Notes under the pieces: generated by a model
What the model was told of the DNA's origin: nothing
What the model saw: only the letters and a program-made list of their open reading frames with translations
Databases searched by the model: none
Origin: Rhizomys pruinosus
Taxonomy: Eukaryota; Chordata; Mammalia; Rodentia; Spalacidae
Assembly (NCBI GenBank): GCA_009823505.1
Contig: VZQC01013712.1
Span: 676,616 to 740,615, forward strand
Direction of reading: 5' to 3'
Length of the DNA: 64,000 nucleotides
Shown: positions 10,500 through 20,600 of the stretch, one piece after another
How the letters are laid out: every line of letters starts with the position of its first letter
Position numbering within the stretch: the stretch's first letter is position 1
Made by a program: the position numbers and the translations under genes

Positions 10500-10952
10500 T
10501 GTCTGTTTTTATTTTTATTTTTTTATTTTTAAACATTTTTTTATTGATGCTTTGTGCATTTCATATATCATTTTCCAATTCAGTTCAGGCATATTTCCCT
10601 TTCACTTCCCCCCCACCCCCACCCCATCCCAGATCATGCATTCTGCCATAACTGTCCTGCATCTTTCTCTCAGTTTTTTTTCATTTTTTAGCTATAAGTG
10701 ATAATCCATGAGTACAAGCACCCTTCATGTAAAACCAATTTGCAGGCTGTTGTGCCCAAACCCCCACAGCCCCACCATCCAGCGGGGGGGGTGAGGGGGT
10801 TTGTTCAATCAAGTTGATCAAATGAGTGTCCAGACTACATTGATGTAGTTTCACCATTCACCCCAATCGCAGCACTTACATTCTACCATGCCCCCTCTTC
10901 CGCAGATTGTTCCCTAGGCTTAGAAAAGGTGCACAGGTGGATGAGAAACAAA
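10500..10952 (-). repeat. L1 3' UTR fragment, antisense, ending at assembly gap
   Basis: It contains a C-rich block (CCCCCCCACCCCCACCCC) and, in reverse, a CCTAGGGAACAATCTGCGGA-type L1 3' UTR motif. The same motif is found in sense orientation at 13550-13630, and a related antisense UTR lies at 55323-55625. It lies to the right of ORF2-type sequence, so it comes from a different L1. Confidence 0.55.
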
Positions 10953-10953
10953 N
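10953..10953. other. Single-N assembly gap 1
   Basis: One undetermined base. The sequence to the right restarts at the equivalent of about position 8945, which marks overlapping contig ends rather than a biological junction. Confidence 0.95.
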
Positions 10954-13290
10954 TACTGTCGCCATGCAAGTTTGTGCACCCGGTCATTGGCACACTGCCG
11001 CAGAGGTCAGAAGATGAGTGTCGGATTTCCCCTGGAACTGGAGTTCTCCTGGAATTGAACAGTTTCGACGGTTCTCAGCCCACCCATGTGGGTGCTGGGA
11101 CTCGAACCCCGGTCCTCTGCAAGACTTGCGGTCGGCACTCCTTAACCGCTTAGGCCATCTCTCAAGCCCCAAGACACTTCTAGTTGTTCTATTCCCTTTA
11201 ATGGCTTCACGTTAAAATGTAAAAAAAACATGCACTTTGCATTGGAAATCCACTAAAGTTAATAACAAAGTTCCTTTTTCTGGGTTCCTTCACAGTTCTT
11301 TCTTGGCCTGTGCTTGTCTTATTACTCATGTTGAGCTACCACAGAGAAATGCCTGGTTGAGACTTGGGGGTTCCTGTGCCCTCTTATCTTGCCAATCGAA
11401 CTTCGTGACGGCGCTTTTATTGGTTAGAGTACCCTCTGCGTTCCACGTCTGTATAGGAATTGGGTACTTCCCTTTCATGGACTCTAAGAAGAAGGCATTA
11501 CCTTATGTCAACCCTCAAATCTGGAGAAAAAGACTATTTAACGGGTCAGAAATTGTACAGCTCATGGATCCCCTTTCCTTTACTCAACCCTTACTGCTTA
11601 AACTCAACTTCCGGAAGATAAAAATATAATAAGCGCCAATGTAGTTGCTTTAAAAAATATACTGCCAATTTATGTTGCCCTATCGAGTGGTATTGTCACT
11701 CCTATTTGTTATTAACGATAGCAACCCATGCATTCGAACTGCTTGTATTTTGATGCGTCAGAAGCGCGGAGCGCCGCCGCACCAATCAAAATTGCGATTA
11801 CTTTGAACACCAGGTACTTTGATAGAGGATCTTCCATCCCCCGCCTGCATCTTTAAACCCACTGAAGCCCTCTCTCATTTATTCCCATCCTCCCCACTTC
11901 TATATCACCCTGTAATTAGCTCCTTTCCCTTAATTGTATCTCCTCCCCATTTCCCTATGGCCCTATTTAAATTTACTATAACCATTACTCACCCCCATTT
12001 ATCCTAAAGATCATAACTTAAAACTCATCATCACAACTTATTGCGAGAATATACAGCAAACGTTTGCCATTTTATTCTCGGATCGCCTGTTAATTCATTC
12101 TAGCATGATATTTCTTATTCTCTCACTGCCACTTTACCTGTGTTAATTTTCATAAACTGTAACCCGTACTTTAAATTGGTGAAAATATCTTTTCTTTTTA
12201 TATGTAACACATTTGCTTCCTACCCATTTATTCAGTTTAATACCGACATTAATCTATCGCGCTGCTTTTCCATAATGTCTAGATATTGTGGGTAGTGTCT
12301 CTTTCTACGCTTTAGAAGCACCCCTCCACACTTTGATTTCCAGTGCCTGAAAGGAATTTGCTCCTCCCCATCCGATAGTGAATTACGATTTCTCCTTTTC
12401 CATCATCTATGATAACATTTGTTCGCAATCGATTTGATACTTAATCTTTTTAGCTCTTTTTTCTTATTCATATCGCCTGGTATTTTAGAGGACATCTCAC
12501 AATAGTGTTTAATTTGCCTCATTCACTGGTGTGCTATGGCCCGGAACACTTTTAATGGTTTCTACGAACATTTGCTCACTTCCATCTTTTCGATTTATTT
12601 CCCCCTTCTCTTGTACCCACGTCACCCTTTTAATTGGGTATTCTTTTAGTTGATGATTTTCTTCTTTCTTCAACCTAATGAAAAATGGCCTTTCTTCCTA
12701 TAATTCCCTTATGATAGCAGATTTGCCTACTTTATTAGTTTCCTTAGTGTCATAGAGTTATTGCATTTCTCTCTCTTGATTTGGTTTGCATGCCCTCGGG
12801 TTTTATTTTTATATTTTTTCTTTTTTCAACATCTTTTTTATCGCCTGCTTTGTGCCATTTCATCTACCCACCTTTCCAATTCAGTTCAGGGACATTTCCG
12901 TTTCACTTCCCCCCCACCCCCCTACCCCTTTATCTTCAGATCATGCATTTTTGCCATAACTGTCCTGCATTTCTCTCAGTTTTTATTTTTTTCCATTTTT
13001 CGCCATATAGTCGATAATTCCCCATGCAGTGATTACAAGCATCCCTCATGTAAACCAATTTTCTGCGGCTGTTTCGTCGTACAATAACCACTTTATCGTC
13101 CCCCACTATTCTCCAGAGGGGGGTGTTTGGCCTGCTTTTTTCTCGGCCTGAGGGTTCCTACGTTTCAATCAAGTTGATCAACATGCGGTGTAAAGAACTA
13201 TCATGCGCGTAGTTCATCCATTTCACCCTTGGGAGGAACTCACCCAGTGCTTGACCCTTGCCACATGCTTATCATCCTCATACTGTATCG
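10954..13290. other. Error-rich second copy of 8945-10900 (probable assembly artefact)
   Basis: This stretch can be followed base by base against about 8945-10900, but it carries very frequent single-base insertions and substitutions. About 1.95 kb becomes about 2.3 kb. Shared landmarks include the B3, GCACTTTGCATTGG, ATGCCTGGTTGAGACTTGG, GATATTGTGGGTAG and GATCATGCATT. Such insertion-dominated noise is typical of uncorrected long reads, not evolutionary divergence. Open frames inside it (for example 11237-11629) should be ignored. Confidence 0.85.
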
Positions 13291-13329
13291 GCGCCTGTTA
13301 TAAGTCACAGTAGGACCCTGTCATATTTA

Positions 13330-13445
13330 ACCGGAAAAAAATGTAATTCATGGATTAACATATCATCCAAACATATGTGTCTATACCAAAGTAACCTACC
13401 ATAACTATTAGTGCTGTTTAAATACCTATATATCTAATTGCTTGT
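13330..13445 (+). repeat. Unclassified interspersed sequence shared with 51165-51285
   Basis: ATCATCCAAACATATGTGTC, ACCATAACTATTAGTG and CTTGTGCTTCATTAGTAG line up in order with CATATGTGTTTGTGCCC, ACCATAACTTG and TTGTGCTTTATTAGTAG near 51190-51285. I cannot name the family. Confidence 0.45.
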
Positions 13446-13640
13446 GCTTCATTAGTAGGATCAAAAGGTTATTCCTGGACAAACTGTCAGCCCATGAAAG
13501 GAAACAGCCAGAATTGTCCAAAGTCCAAGACAACAGCTCCAGAGAGAGTGGACTGATCTGCTTCTCATCCACCTGTGCCCATTTTCTAAGCCTAGGGAAC
13601 AATCTGTGGAAGAGGGGGTGTGGTAGGATGTAAGGGCTGT
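13446..13640 (+). repeat. L1 3' UTR fragment, sense
   Basis: CATCCACCTGTGCCC, TAAGCCTAGGGAACAATCTG and GGTAGGATGTAAGGGC are the sense counterparts of the antisense UTR motif at 10880-10950. Confidence 0.5.
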
Positions 13641-13862
13641 TTTTTTAATATAGATATATTCAAACTTTGTGTGCATGAGTGCACTATCTGCATATGTATA
13701 AGTGTGCCTGTATCAAACAATGCCCACAGAGGTCAGAAGAGGCTGCCAGATCCCCAGGAACTGAAGTTATCAATCGTTGTTAGGTGCCGTGTGTGCTGAG
13801 AATCAAATCCAGGTTCATCCTCTGTAAGAGTAATCAGTGCTCCAGCCTGCTTTCCATTTATT
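13641..13862 (-). repeat. B3 SINE, antisense, diverged
   Basis: GTGTGCATGAGTGCACTATC, CCCACAGAGGTCAGAAGAGG and GCTGAGAATCAAATCCAGG occur in antisense B3 order. The head end is degraded. Confidence 0.75.
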
Positions 13863-13865
13863 TTT

Positions 13866-14635
13866 TTAGATTTTACATTTATTTTGACTCTGTGATTCAT
13901 TTTCTTTACTTTGCCTTTGAGACCTGATATTCTGTCTTCCACTTGATCTTATCTATTGATGAGGCTTTCTGCAGAGGTTTTTGTTTTTACTTCCTGAGTT
14001 TTTTTCATTTTGAATTTTGTTTCACATTGACATTTCTGCAAAGATTCTATTTATTAAATTCTAATTTCATGTCTTGAATTGATTTTCTTATTTAATTCAG
14101 CCTTTGTGAGTTTGTGGTCTTAATTCATATCCTCTTTGAGTTCTTGAAATTTTGAAATCATTGTCTTGTGTACCAGCTAATCTGCTTTTCTCAAGAAACA
14201 TGATGAGGGTATTAATTTGTGGTCCCACATTTTATTTTGGTTATTCCTGTTGTGTTTTTGTAATGGGTCTTAAGCATCTGGAGTTTGATTATTGATGGTG
14301 TCTCTTGGTTTTCTATATTTGATCCCACCTTTGTTGAGTGAATGCTTAGAACTTTGTTTGTTGTTATTCCAGCTTGTTAGGTTGTGGCCCAGTTGAGAAG
14401 TGCTTTATGTTCAGTCTTGGGATCAATCATGTTGATGTGTGAATGAGGTGTCATAATGATCTCAGTTCAACTAGTGATAGCTGTAACATCTGAGCCTTGT
14501 AGCATAGGGTTCCAGGTCATAGGATTGCATGATGTTCTGAGGTTCTGAGTTCTAAGTTACTGGTCTCTATGGTGTCCTAGACCAGCATCGGTGCAGGCTA
14601 AGTTGGAGTCTCTATCTGGAGTTTCAGATCGGGAC
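13866..14635 (-). repeat. L1 5' region / ORF1 N-terminal part, antisense
   Basis: GAGGCTTTCTGCAGAGG, TTACTTCCTGAGTTTTTTTC and a following T-rich stretch match the usual antisense order of L1 ORF1 and its 5' flank. The right end passes straight into the first minisatellite unit at about 14636. Confidence 0.55.
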
Positions 14636-14742
14636 CCATGTCTGAGCCCTTCTGCAAGCATCTGTGCAGCTAGCTGGTGATCATTCTGGACAAGGACTAT
14701 GCCCACCTGGCTTCCTCCACCCCAACTTCCTGTGAAGGCCCG
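14636..14742 (+). repeat. First minisatellite long unit
   Basis: CTGAGCCCTTCTGCAAGC, GGACAAGGACTATGCCC and CACCCCAACTTCCTGTG form one diverged long unit. It is cut by the MaLR LTR at 14743 and the array resumes at 15138. Confidence 0.8.
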
Positions 14743-15137
14743 AGTGCTGAGTAGCTTTAGTGTCAACTTGACACACCTGGGTTGTGGGAGCCTCAATTGG
14801 GGAATTGCCTTCATTGGACTGGCCTGTGGCCACATCTGTGGAGTATTGTCTAGATTGTTGAGCAATGTGGGAAGGCCCAGCCCACTATGGGTGGTGCCAT
14901 ACTGGGCAGGTTGTTGTGTACCTTATAAGAGGGCAGGCTGGGCATGGGCCAGGGGAGCAAGCCAGTAAGCAGCATTCCTCCATGGCCTGTGCCTCCAGGT
15001 TCCTGTCTTGAGTTCCTACCTTGGGCTCCCTGAGTGATGAACCAACCTAGGAGATGTGAGCTGAATAAACCCTTTTCCTCCCCAAGTTGGTGTCGGTCAG
15101 TGTGTTTTGTCACAGCAATTGAAGAGAAACTAGAACA
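14743..15137 (+). mobile_element. MaLR-type solo LTR inserted in the array
   Basis: About 395 bp from (T/A)GTGCTGAGTAGC through TGTCAACTTGACACACC and GAATAAACCC to AAACTAGAACA. A cleaner copy at 32848-33255 defines the ends by its 5-bp TSD. Flanks here are GCCCG and GCCGG (4 of 5). The satellite reads continuously across it when it is removed. Confidence 0.75.
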
Positions 15138-16065
15138 GCCGGTAAGAGTCCAAGCACCTCTGCACACCTCTGCACAGCTCCAGCTGGCGGCAGCCACCCC
15201 CCTTCCTCTGTGGGCCTGTAAGGGTCCGAGAACCCCAAATTCCTGCATAAGCCTGCAAGGGTCAAAGCACCTCTAAGCTCCTCTGCACAGCTTGGTGGCG
15301 ACTGGATTGGAGCAGGGACTGTGCCCAGGTGGCTGGTGCCACCCCAAATTCCTGTGCAGGCGGGTAAGGGTCCCAGCACCCCAAAATCCTGCACAGGCTA
15401 GAAAGCGTCCTAACGCCTATGCACAACTCTGTGAAGCTCCTTGGCGACCAGATTGGGACAAGGACTGCACCCAGGTTCCTGTTGCCAACCCAGCTTCCTG
15501 TGAGGGCTGGTAAGGGTCTGAGCACCTCTACGCAGCTCTGCGCAGCTCAGCAGGGACCAGATCAGGGGACAGGGACTGCGCCCAGGTGGCTGCTTCCACC
15601 CCAACTTTCTGCCAGTGAAGTTTCGAGCATCTCAACTTCCTACATCGGCTGTTAAGGGTCCGAGCACCTCTGCACACCTCTCTGCCCAGCTCCCCAGTGA
15701 CTGTATTGGGACGGGGACTGCACCCAGGTGGCTGGCTCCAGTCCAACTTCCTGTGCCGGCCAATAAAGGTCTGAGCACCTCTGTGCAGCTTAGCTGAGAC
15801 TCTATCGGGACAGGGACTGCGAGTGCCCAGGCAGCTGGTGCCACTCCCAAATCCTGTGCTGGCTAGTAAGGGTCTTAGGCCCCAATTTACTATGTGGGCC
15901 AGTAAGACTCCAAGCACCTCTGCACAACTCTGTGTGTCTCAGTGGCAACCAGATCAGGCCAGGGACGGCACCCAAGTGGATACCACCACCCAAGCTTCAT
16001 CTGCAGGCTGTTAATTGTCCAAGCACCCCCCCAACTTCCTGCACAGACCATAAGGGTCCAAGCAC

Positions 16066-16118
16066 CTCTGCACACCTCTGCACACCTCTGCACACCTCTG
16101 CACACTTCTGCACAACTC
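16066..16118 (+). repeat. 10-bp internal expansion in one satellite unit
   Basis: CACCTCTGCA is repeated about five times in a row here, versus one or two in most long units. It is a local slippage expansion. Confidence 0.9.
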
Positions 16119-17630
16119 TTCACAGCTCATTGGTGACCAAATCAGGATAGGGACTGGAACCCATGTGGCTGCCATCACTCCAGCTTCCTCTAGGGGCCGT
16201 TAAGGGTCCAAGCACCCCAACATCCTGTGTGGGCCAGTAAGGGTGCAAGCACCTCAGCACAACTCTGCACAGCTCGGTGGCGACTGAATCTGGACAAGGA
16301 CTGCACCCAGGTGGCTCCAGCCATCCCAATATCTTATGGGCCAGTAAGAGTTGTAGCAACTCTGCTCACCTCTGCACAACTCAGTGGCGACTGGATCAGG
16401 ACAGGGACTGCACCCAGGTGGCTGCTGCCACCCCAACTTCCTATGAGGGCAGGTAAGGGTGCACACTTCTGGGCAGGTTGACCGTGACAGGATGGGGACA
16501 GGGACTTTGCCCAGGTGGCTGCTGCCACCCTAACTTCCTGCACCAGCTGGTAAGGGCCCGAGCACTTCTGCACACCTCTGCATAGCTCGTTGGTGACCAG
16601 ATCTGCACAGGGAATGCGCCCTGGGGGCTGATACAACCCCAACTTCCTGTGAGGGTGGGTAAGGGTCTGAGCATTTCTGCACACATCTGCATAGTTTGGT
16701 GGCAACCAGATCAGGACAGTGGCTGCACACAAGTGGCTGTTGGCAACCCAGCATCCTGCATGGGCTGGTAAGGGTTTGAGAACCACAACTTCCGGTGCAA
16801 GCCAGTAAGGGTGTGAGGACCTGTGGGCACCTCTGGGCAGCTTGGGGTCTACCAGGTCTGGACTGGCACTGCGCCCAGGTGTCTGGTGCCACCCCAAGAT
16901 CTGCACACCTCCTCAGCAACTGGATGGGACAAGGACTGCGCCCAGATGGCTGCAGCCACCACAACTTCCTCTGCGGGCTGATAAGTGTCCCAGCACCCAA
17001 TACTCCTGCGAGGGCAGGTAAGGGTCCAAGCAACTCTTCACATTATCACAGCTCGGTCGGTGACCAGATTGGGACAGGATTGTGCCCAGGTGGCTGCCAT
17101 CACATCAACTTCCTACAGGATCCAGTAAGTTTCCAAGTTTCTCAACTTCTTGCACAGAACGGTAAATATCCAAGCACCACTGTGCAAGTCTGTGCAGCTC
17201 AGCAGTGGTGGGATCGTTGACAGGGACTACACCCAGGTGCCAATTGCCAACCCAACTTCCTACGTGGGCCAGTAATGTTCTGAGCACCTCTGCACAGCTC
17301 TGCAGTGACTGGATCTGGACAGGGACTGTGCCCAGGTGGCTGGCTCCAATCCAACTTCCTCCATGGGCCAGTAAGGGTCCGAGCACCGCAACATCTTGTG
17401 CAGCTACTAAGGGTCTGAGCAACTCTGCACACTTCTGCACAACTCAGGTGGGACCAGATCAGGACAGGGACTGAGTCCAGGTAGCTGGCGCTACCCCAAC
17501 TTCCTGAGTGGGCCAGTGAGGTTCCAAGCACCTCTGCACACCTCTGCACACCTCTTCGCCATTCGGGAGCTAACTCATCGGAAAGGGATTGAGCCCAGGT
17601 GACTGTTTCCACCCGAACTTCCTGTGTGGA

Positions 17631-17639
17631 CAGGTAAGT
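17631..17639 (+). promoter_or_regulatory. Perfect 5' splice-donor consensus in a satellite unit
   Basis: CAGGTAAGT, the full U1-complementary donor motif. The same 9-mer recurs at 19590, 21107, 21826, 21972 and 24712, always at the same place in the unit. This is a sequence match only; no evidence of splicing is available. Confidence 0.5.
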
Positions 17640-20600
17640 CTGAGCACCCCAACTTCCCGCACTGACTGGTAAGGTTCCGTGCACCTCTGTGCAGGTCAGC
17701 GGCTACCAGATCAGTACAGGGACAGTGCCCAGGTGGCTGGTGCCAACCCTAGTTCCTGCATGGGATGGTAAGGCTCTGAGCACATCTGTGCACCTCTGCA
17801 CAGCTTGGCGTGACCAGACAGGGACAGGGACTGTGGCCAGGTGTCCACTGCCACTCCAACTTCCTTCGAGAGCCTTTAAGAGTTCTAGCTCGCCTGCTCA
17901 CCACTTTGAAGCTCAGCAGCTACTGGATTGGGACAGGGACTACGCCCAGGTGATTGGTGCTACCTGAAATTCCTACACAGGCCAGTAAGGGTCAGAGCAC
18001 CACAACTTCCTGTGCCGGCCAGTAAGGCTCTGAGGACCTCTGCACACCTCAGCGCAGCTCAGTGGCGACCAAATTTGGACAGGCACTGCGCCGATGTGAA
18101 TGGTGCCACCCCAACTTGCTGCATGGGTTTGTAAGGGTCTGAGAACCTCTGCACACGTCCGTGGTGACTGGATCTGGACAGGGACTGTGCCCAGGTGGCT
18201 GGCGCCACACCAACTTCCTGTCTTCACCCCACTGCACAACTCCCCGGCCACTGGAACTGTGCCTATTTGGCTGCTGCCACCCCAACAAACTGAGGGTTTG
18301 TAAGGGTCCGAGCACCCCAACTTTCTGCCTGGGCTTGTAAGGGTCTGAACACATCTGGACACCTCTGCCCACCTCAGCAGTGACCAAATCCTGACAGGGA
18401 CTGCGCTCGGGCGGTGACTTTCTGCATATGTCAGTAAGGGTCTGAGCACTCCAACTTCCGGAAAAGGTCAGTAAGGGTCCGGGCACCTCTGCACAGATCT
18501 TCTCTGCTTGGCGGTGAAGGGATCTGTAGAAGGACTGGGCCCAGGTGGCTGGTGCCTCCCCAAATTCCTGTGCAGGCTGTTAAGATTCCCAGCACATCTG
18601 CACACCTCTGTGCAACTTGGCGGAGACCTGATTGGGACAGGGACTGCACCAAGGTCCCTGATGCCACCCCAACTTTAAGCACAGGCCCCTAAGGGTCGAG
18701 CAACTCTACACACCTCTGCAAACTAGGCCACAACCAGATCTGGACAAGGACTGGGCCCAGGTGCCTGTTGCCACCCCAACTTCCTGTTCATGTTCTTAAA
18801 AGGTTCTGGCACCCCAAACTCCAGTGGGCCAGTGAGGGTCAGAGAACTTCTGCATACCTCTGTGCAGCACAGTAGCAACTGGATAGGGACAGGGACTGTC
18901 CCCAGGTGGCTGGTGCCACCTCAACTTCCTGCGGGTTTGTAAGTGTCTGAAAACTTCTGTGCATCTCTGTGCACCTCGTTGGTGACCATATCGAGACAGG
19001 GCCTGTGCCCAGGTGACTAGCACCTTCCAAAATTTCTGTGCAGGCCTTTAAGGGTCCAAACACCTTTGGACACCTCAGCACAGCTCGGCAGAGCCTGGAT
19101 AGGGACAGAAACAGTGCCCAGGTGGCTGGAGCAACCCCAACTGCCTGTGCCTGTGCGTGCCTTTAACATCTGAGCAACTCTGCCCACCTCTGCACAGTTC
19201 TGTGATGACCAGAGAGGGACAGGGACTGTGCCCAGGTGGATGGTACCACCCCAACTTCCTGCGTGGGTCAAAAAGGGTCCAATTGCTTCCATACAACTCT
19301 GTGCAGCTCCCAGCAACCTGATCCTAACAGATGCTGCATCCAGCTGGATGGCCACCCCAACTTCCTTCGTGGCCATTAAGGTTCCAAGCACTTCCATGCA
19401 TCTCTAATCACTTCCATGCACCTGCTGGGACCCCAACATTATGTGCAGGTCTGTAAGGGTCTGAGCACCCCAACTTTCTGCACAGACCGGTAAGGATCCA
19501 AACACCTCTGTACACCTCTGCACAGATTGGTAGGATCGGGACAGAGACTATGCCCAGTTTGCTGGCGACACCCCAACTTCCTGCGTGGACAGGTAAGTGT
19601 ATGAGTAGCCAAACTTCCTGCATGGGCCAAAAAGATTCCGAGCACCTCTGCCCACCTTTGCACAGTTCCACGATGACCAGATGGGGACAGGGACTGCGCG
19701 CAGGTGGCTGGTACCACCCCAACTTTCTGCACAGGCCAAAAAGGGTGTATGAGCTTCTGTACAACTCTGCGAAGCTCATGGCAGCAACCAGATATGAACA
19801 GGCACTGCCTCTAGCTGGACCGCACCACCGCAACTTCCTGCACAGTCCAGTAAGGGTCTAAGCAACTCTGCCCACCTCTGTGCAGATTTGTGGGCACCTG
19901 ATAGGCACAGGGACCACCCTCTAGGTGGCTGCCACCACCCCAACTTCCTTCATGGACAGGTAATTGAGTACCCCAACTTTCAGCACAGGCTGGTAAGGCT
20001 CTGAACACCTCTGCACATCTCTGCACAAGTCTGCGGTGACCAGAACTGGACAAGGTCTGCGCCCAGATGGCTGCTACCACCCCAACTTCTGCACGGACCC
20101 ATTTCTGATTACCCCAACTTTCTGCATGGGCTGGTAAGGATCCAGGCACCCCAATTGCCTGCTCAGGCCAGTAATGATCTGATCATCACAAATTCCTGCA
20201 TGGGCCAAAAAGGTTCAGAGCACCTCTACCCAACTCTGCACAGTTCTGCAATTACCATACAGGGACAAGGACTGTGCCCAGGTGGCTGGTACCACCCCAA
20301 CTTCTTGTGCGAGCCAAAAAGGGTCGAAGCTCCTCTGTACAACACTGAGCAACTCAGGGTGATTGGATCTGGACAGGCACGGCTTCCAGCTGGATGGCAC
20401 CACCCCAACATCCTGCCGGAACCAATAAAGTTCCAAGCACTTCCATGCAAGTCTAATCACTTCCATGCACCTCTATGCAGCTCCAGCAGGGCAGTGACTG
20501 TGCCCAAGTGACTGCTGGTACCCCAACATTGTGCACAGGTTGGTAAGGGTCTGAGCACCCCAACTTCCTGCACAAGCCGGTAAGGATCCAAACATCTCTG

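Noticed and set aside
11237..11629. 130-codon ORF
   Set aside because: It lies in the noisy copy; the clean copy at 9.2-9.6 kb has no such frame.
10954..13290. Ancient diverged duplication of 8.9-10.9 kb
   Set aside because: Differences are mostly insertions spread evenly, with net lengthening of about 19% and preserved long-range order. Natural divergence would not look like this.
16334..16906. 190-codon minus-strand ORF as a gene
   Set aside because: Same reason: satellite sequence read opposite to the unit, with no domain.
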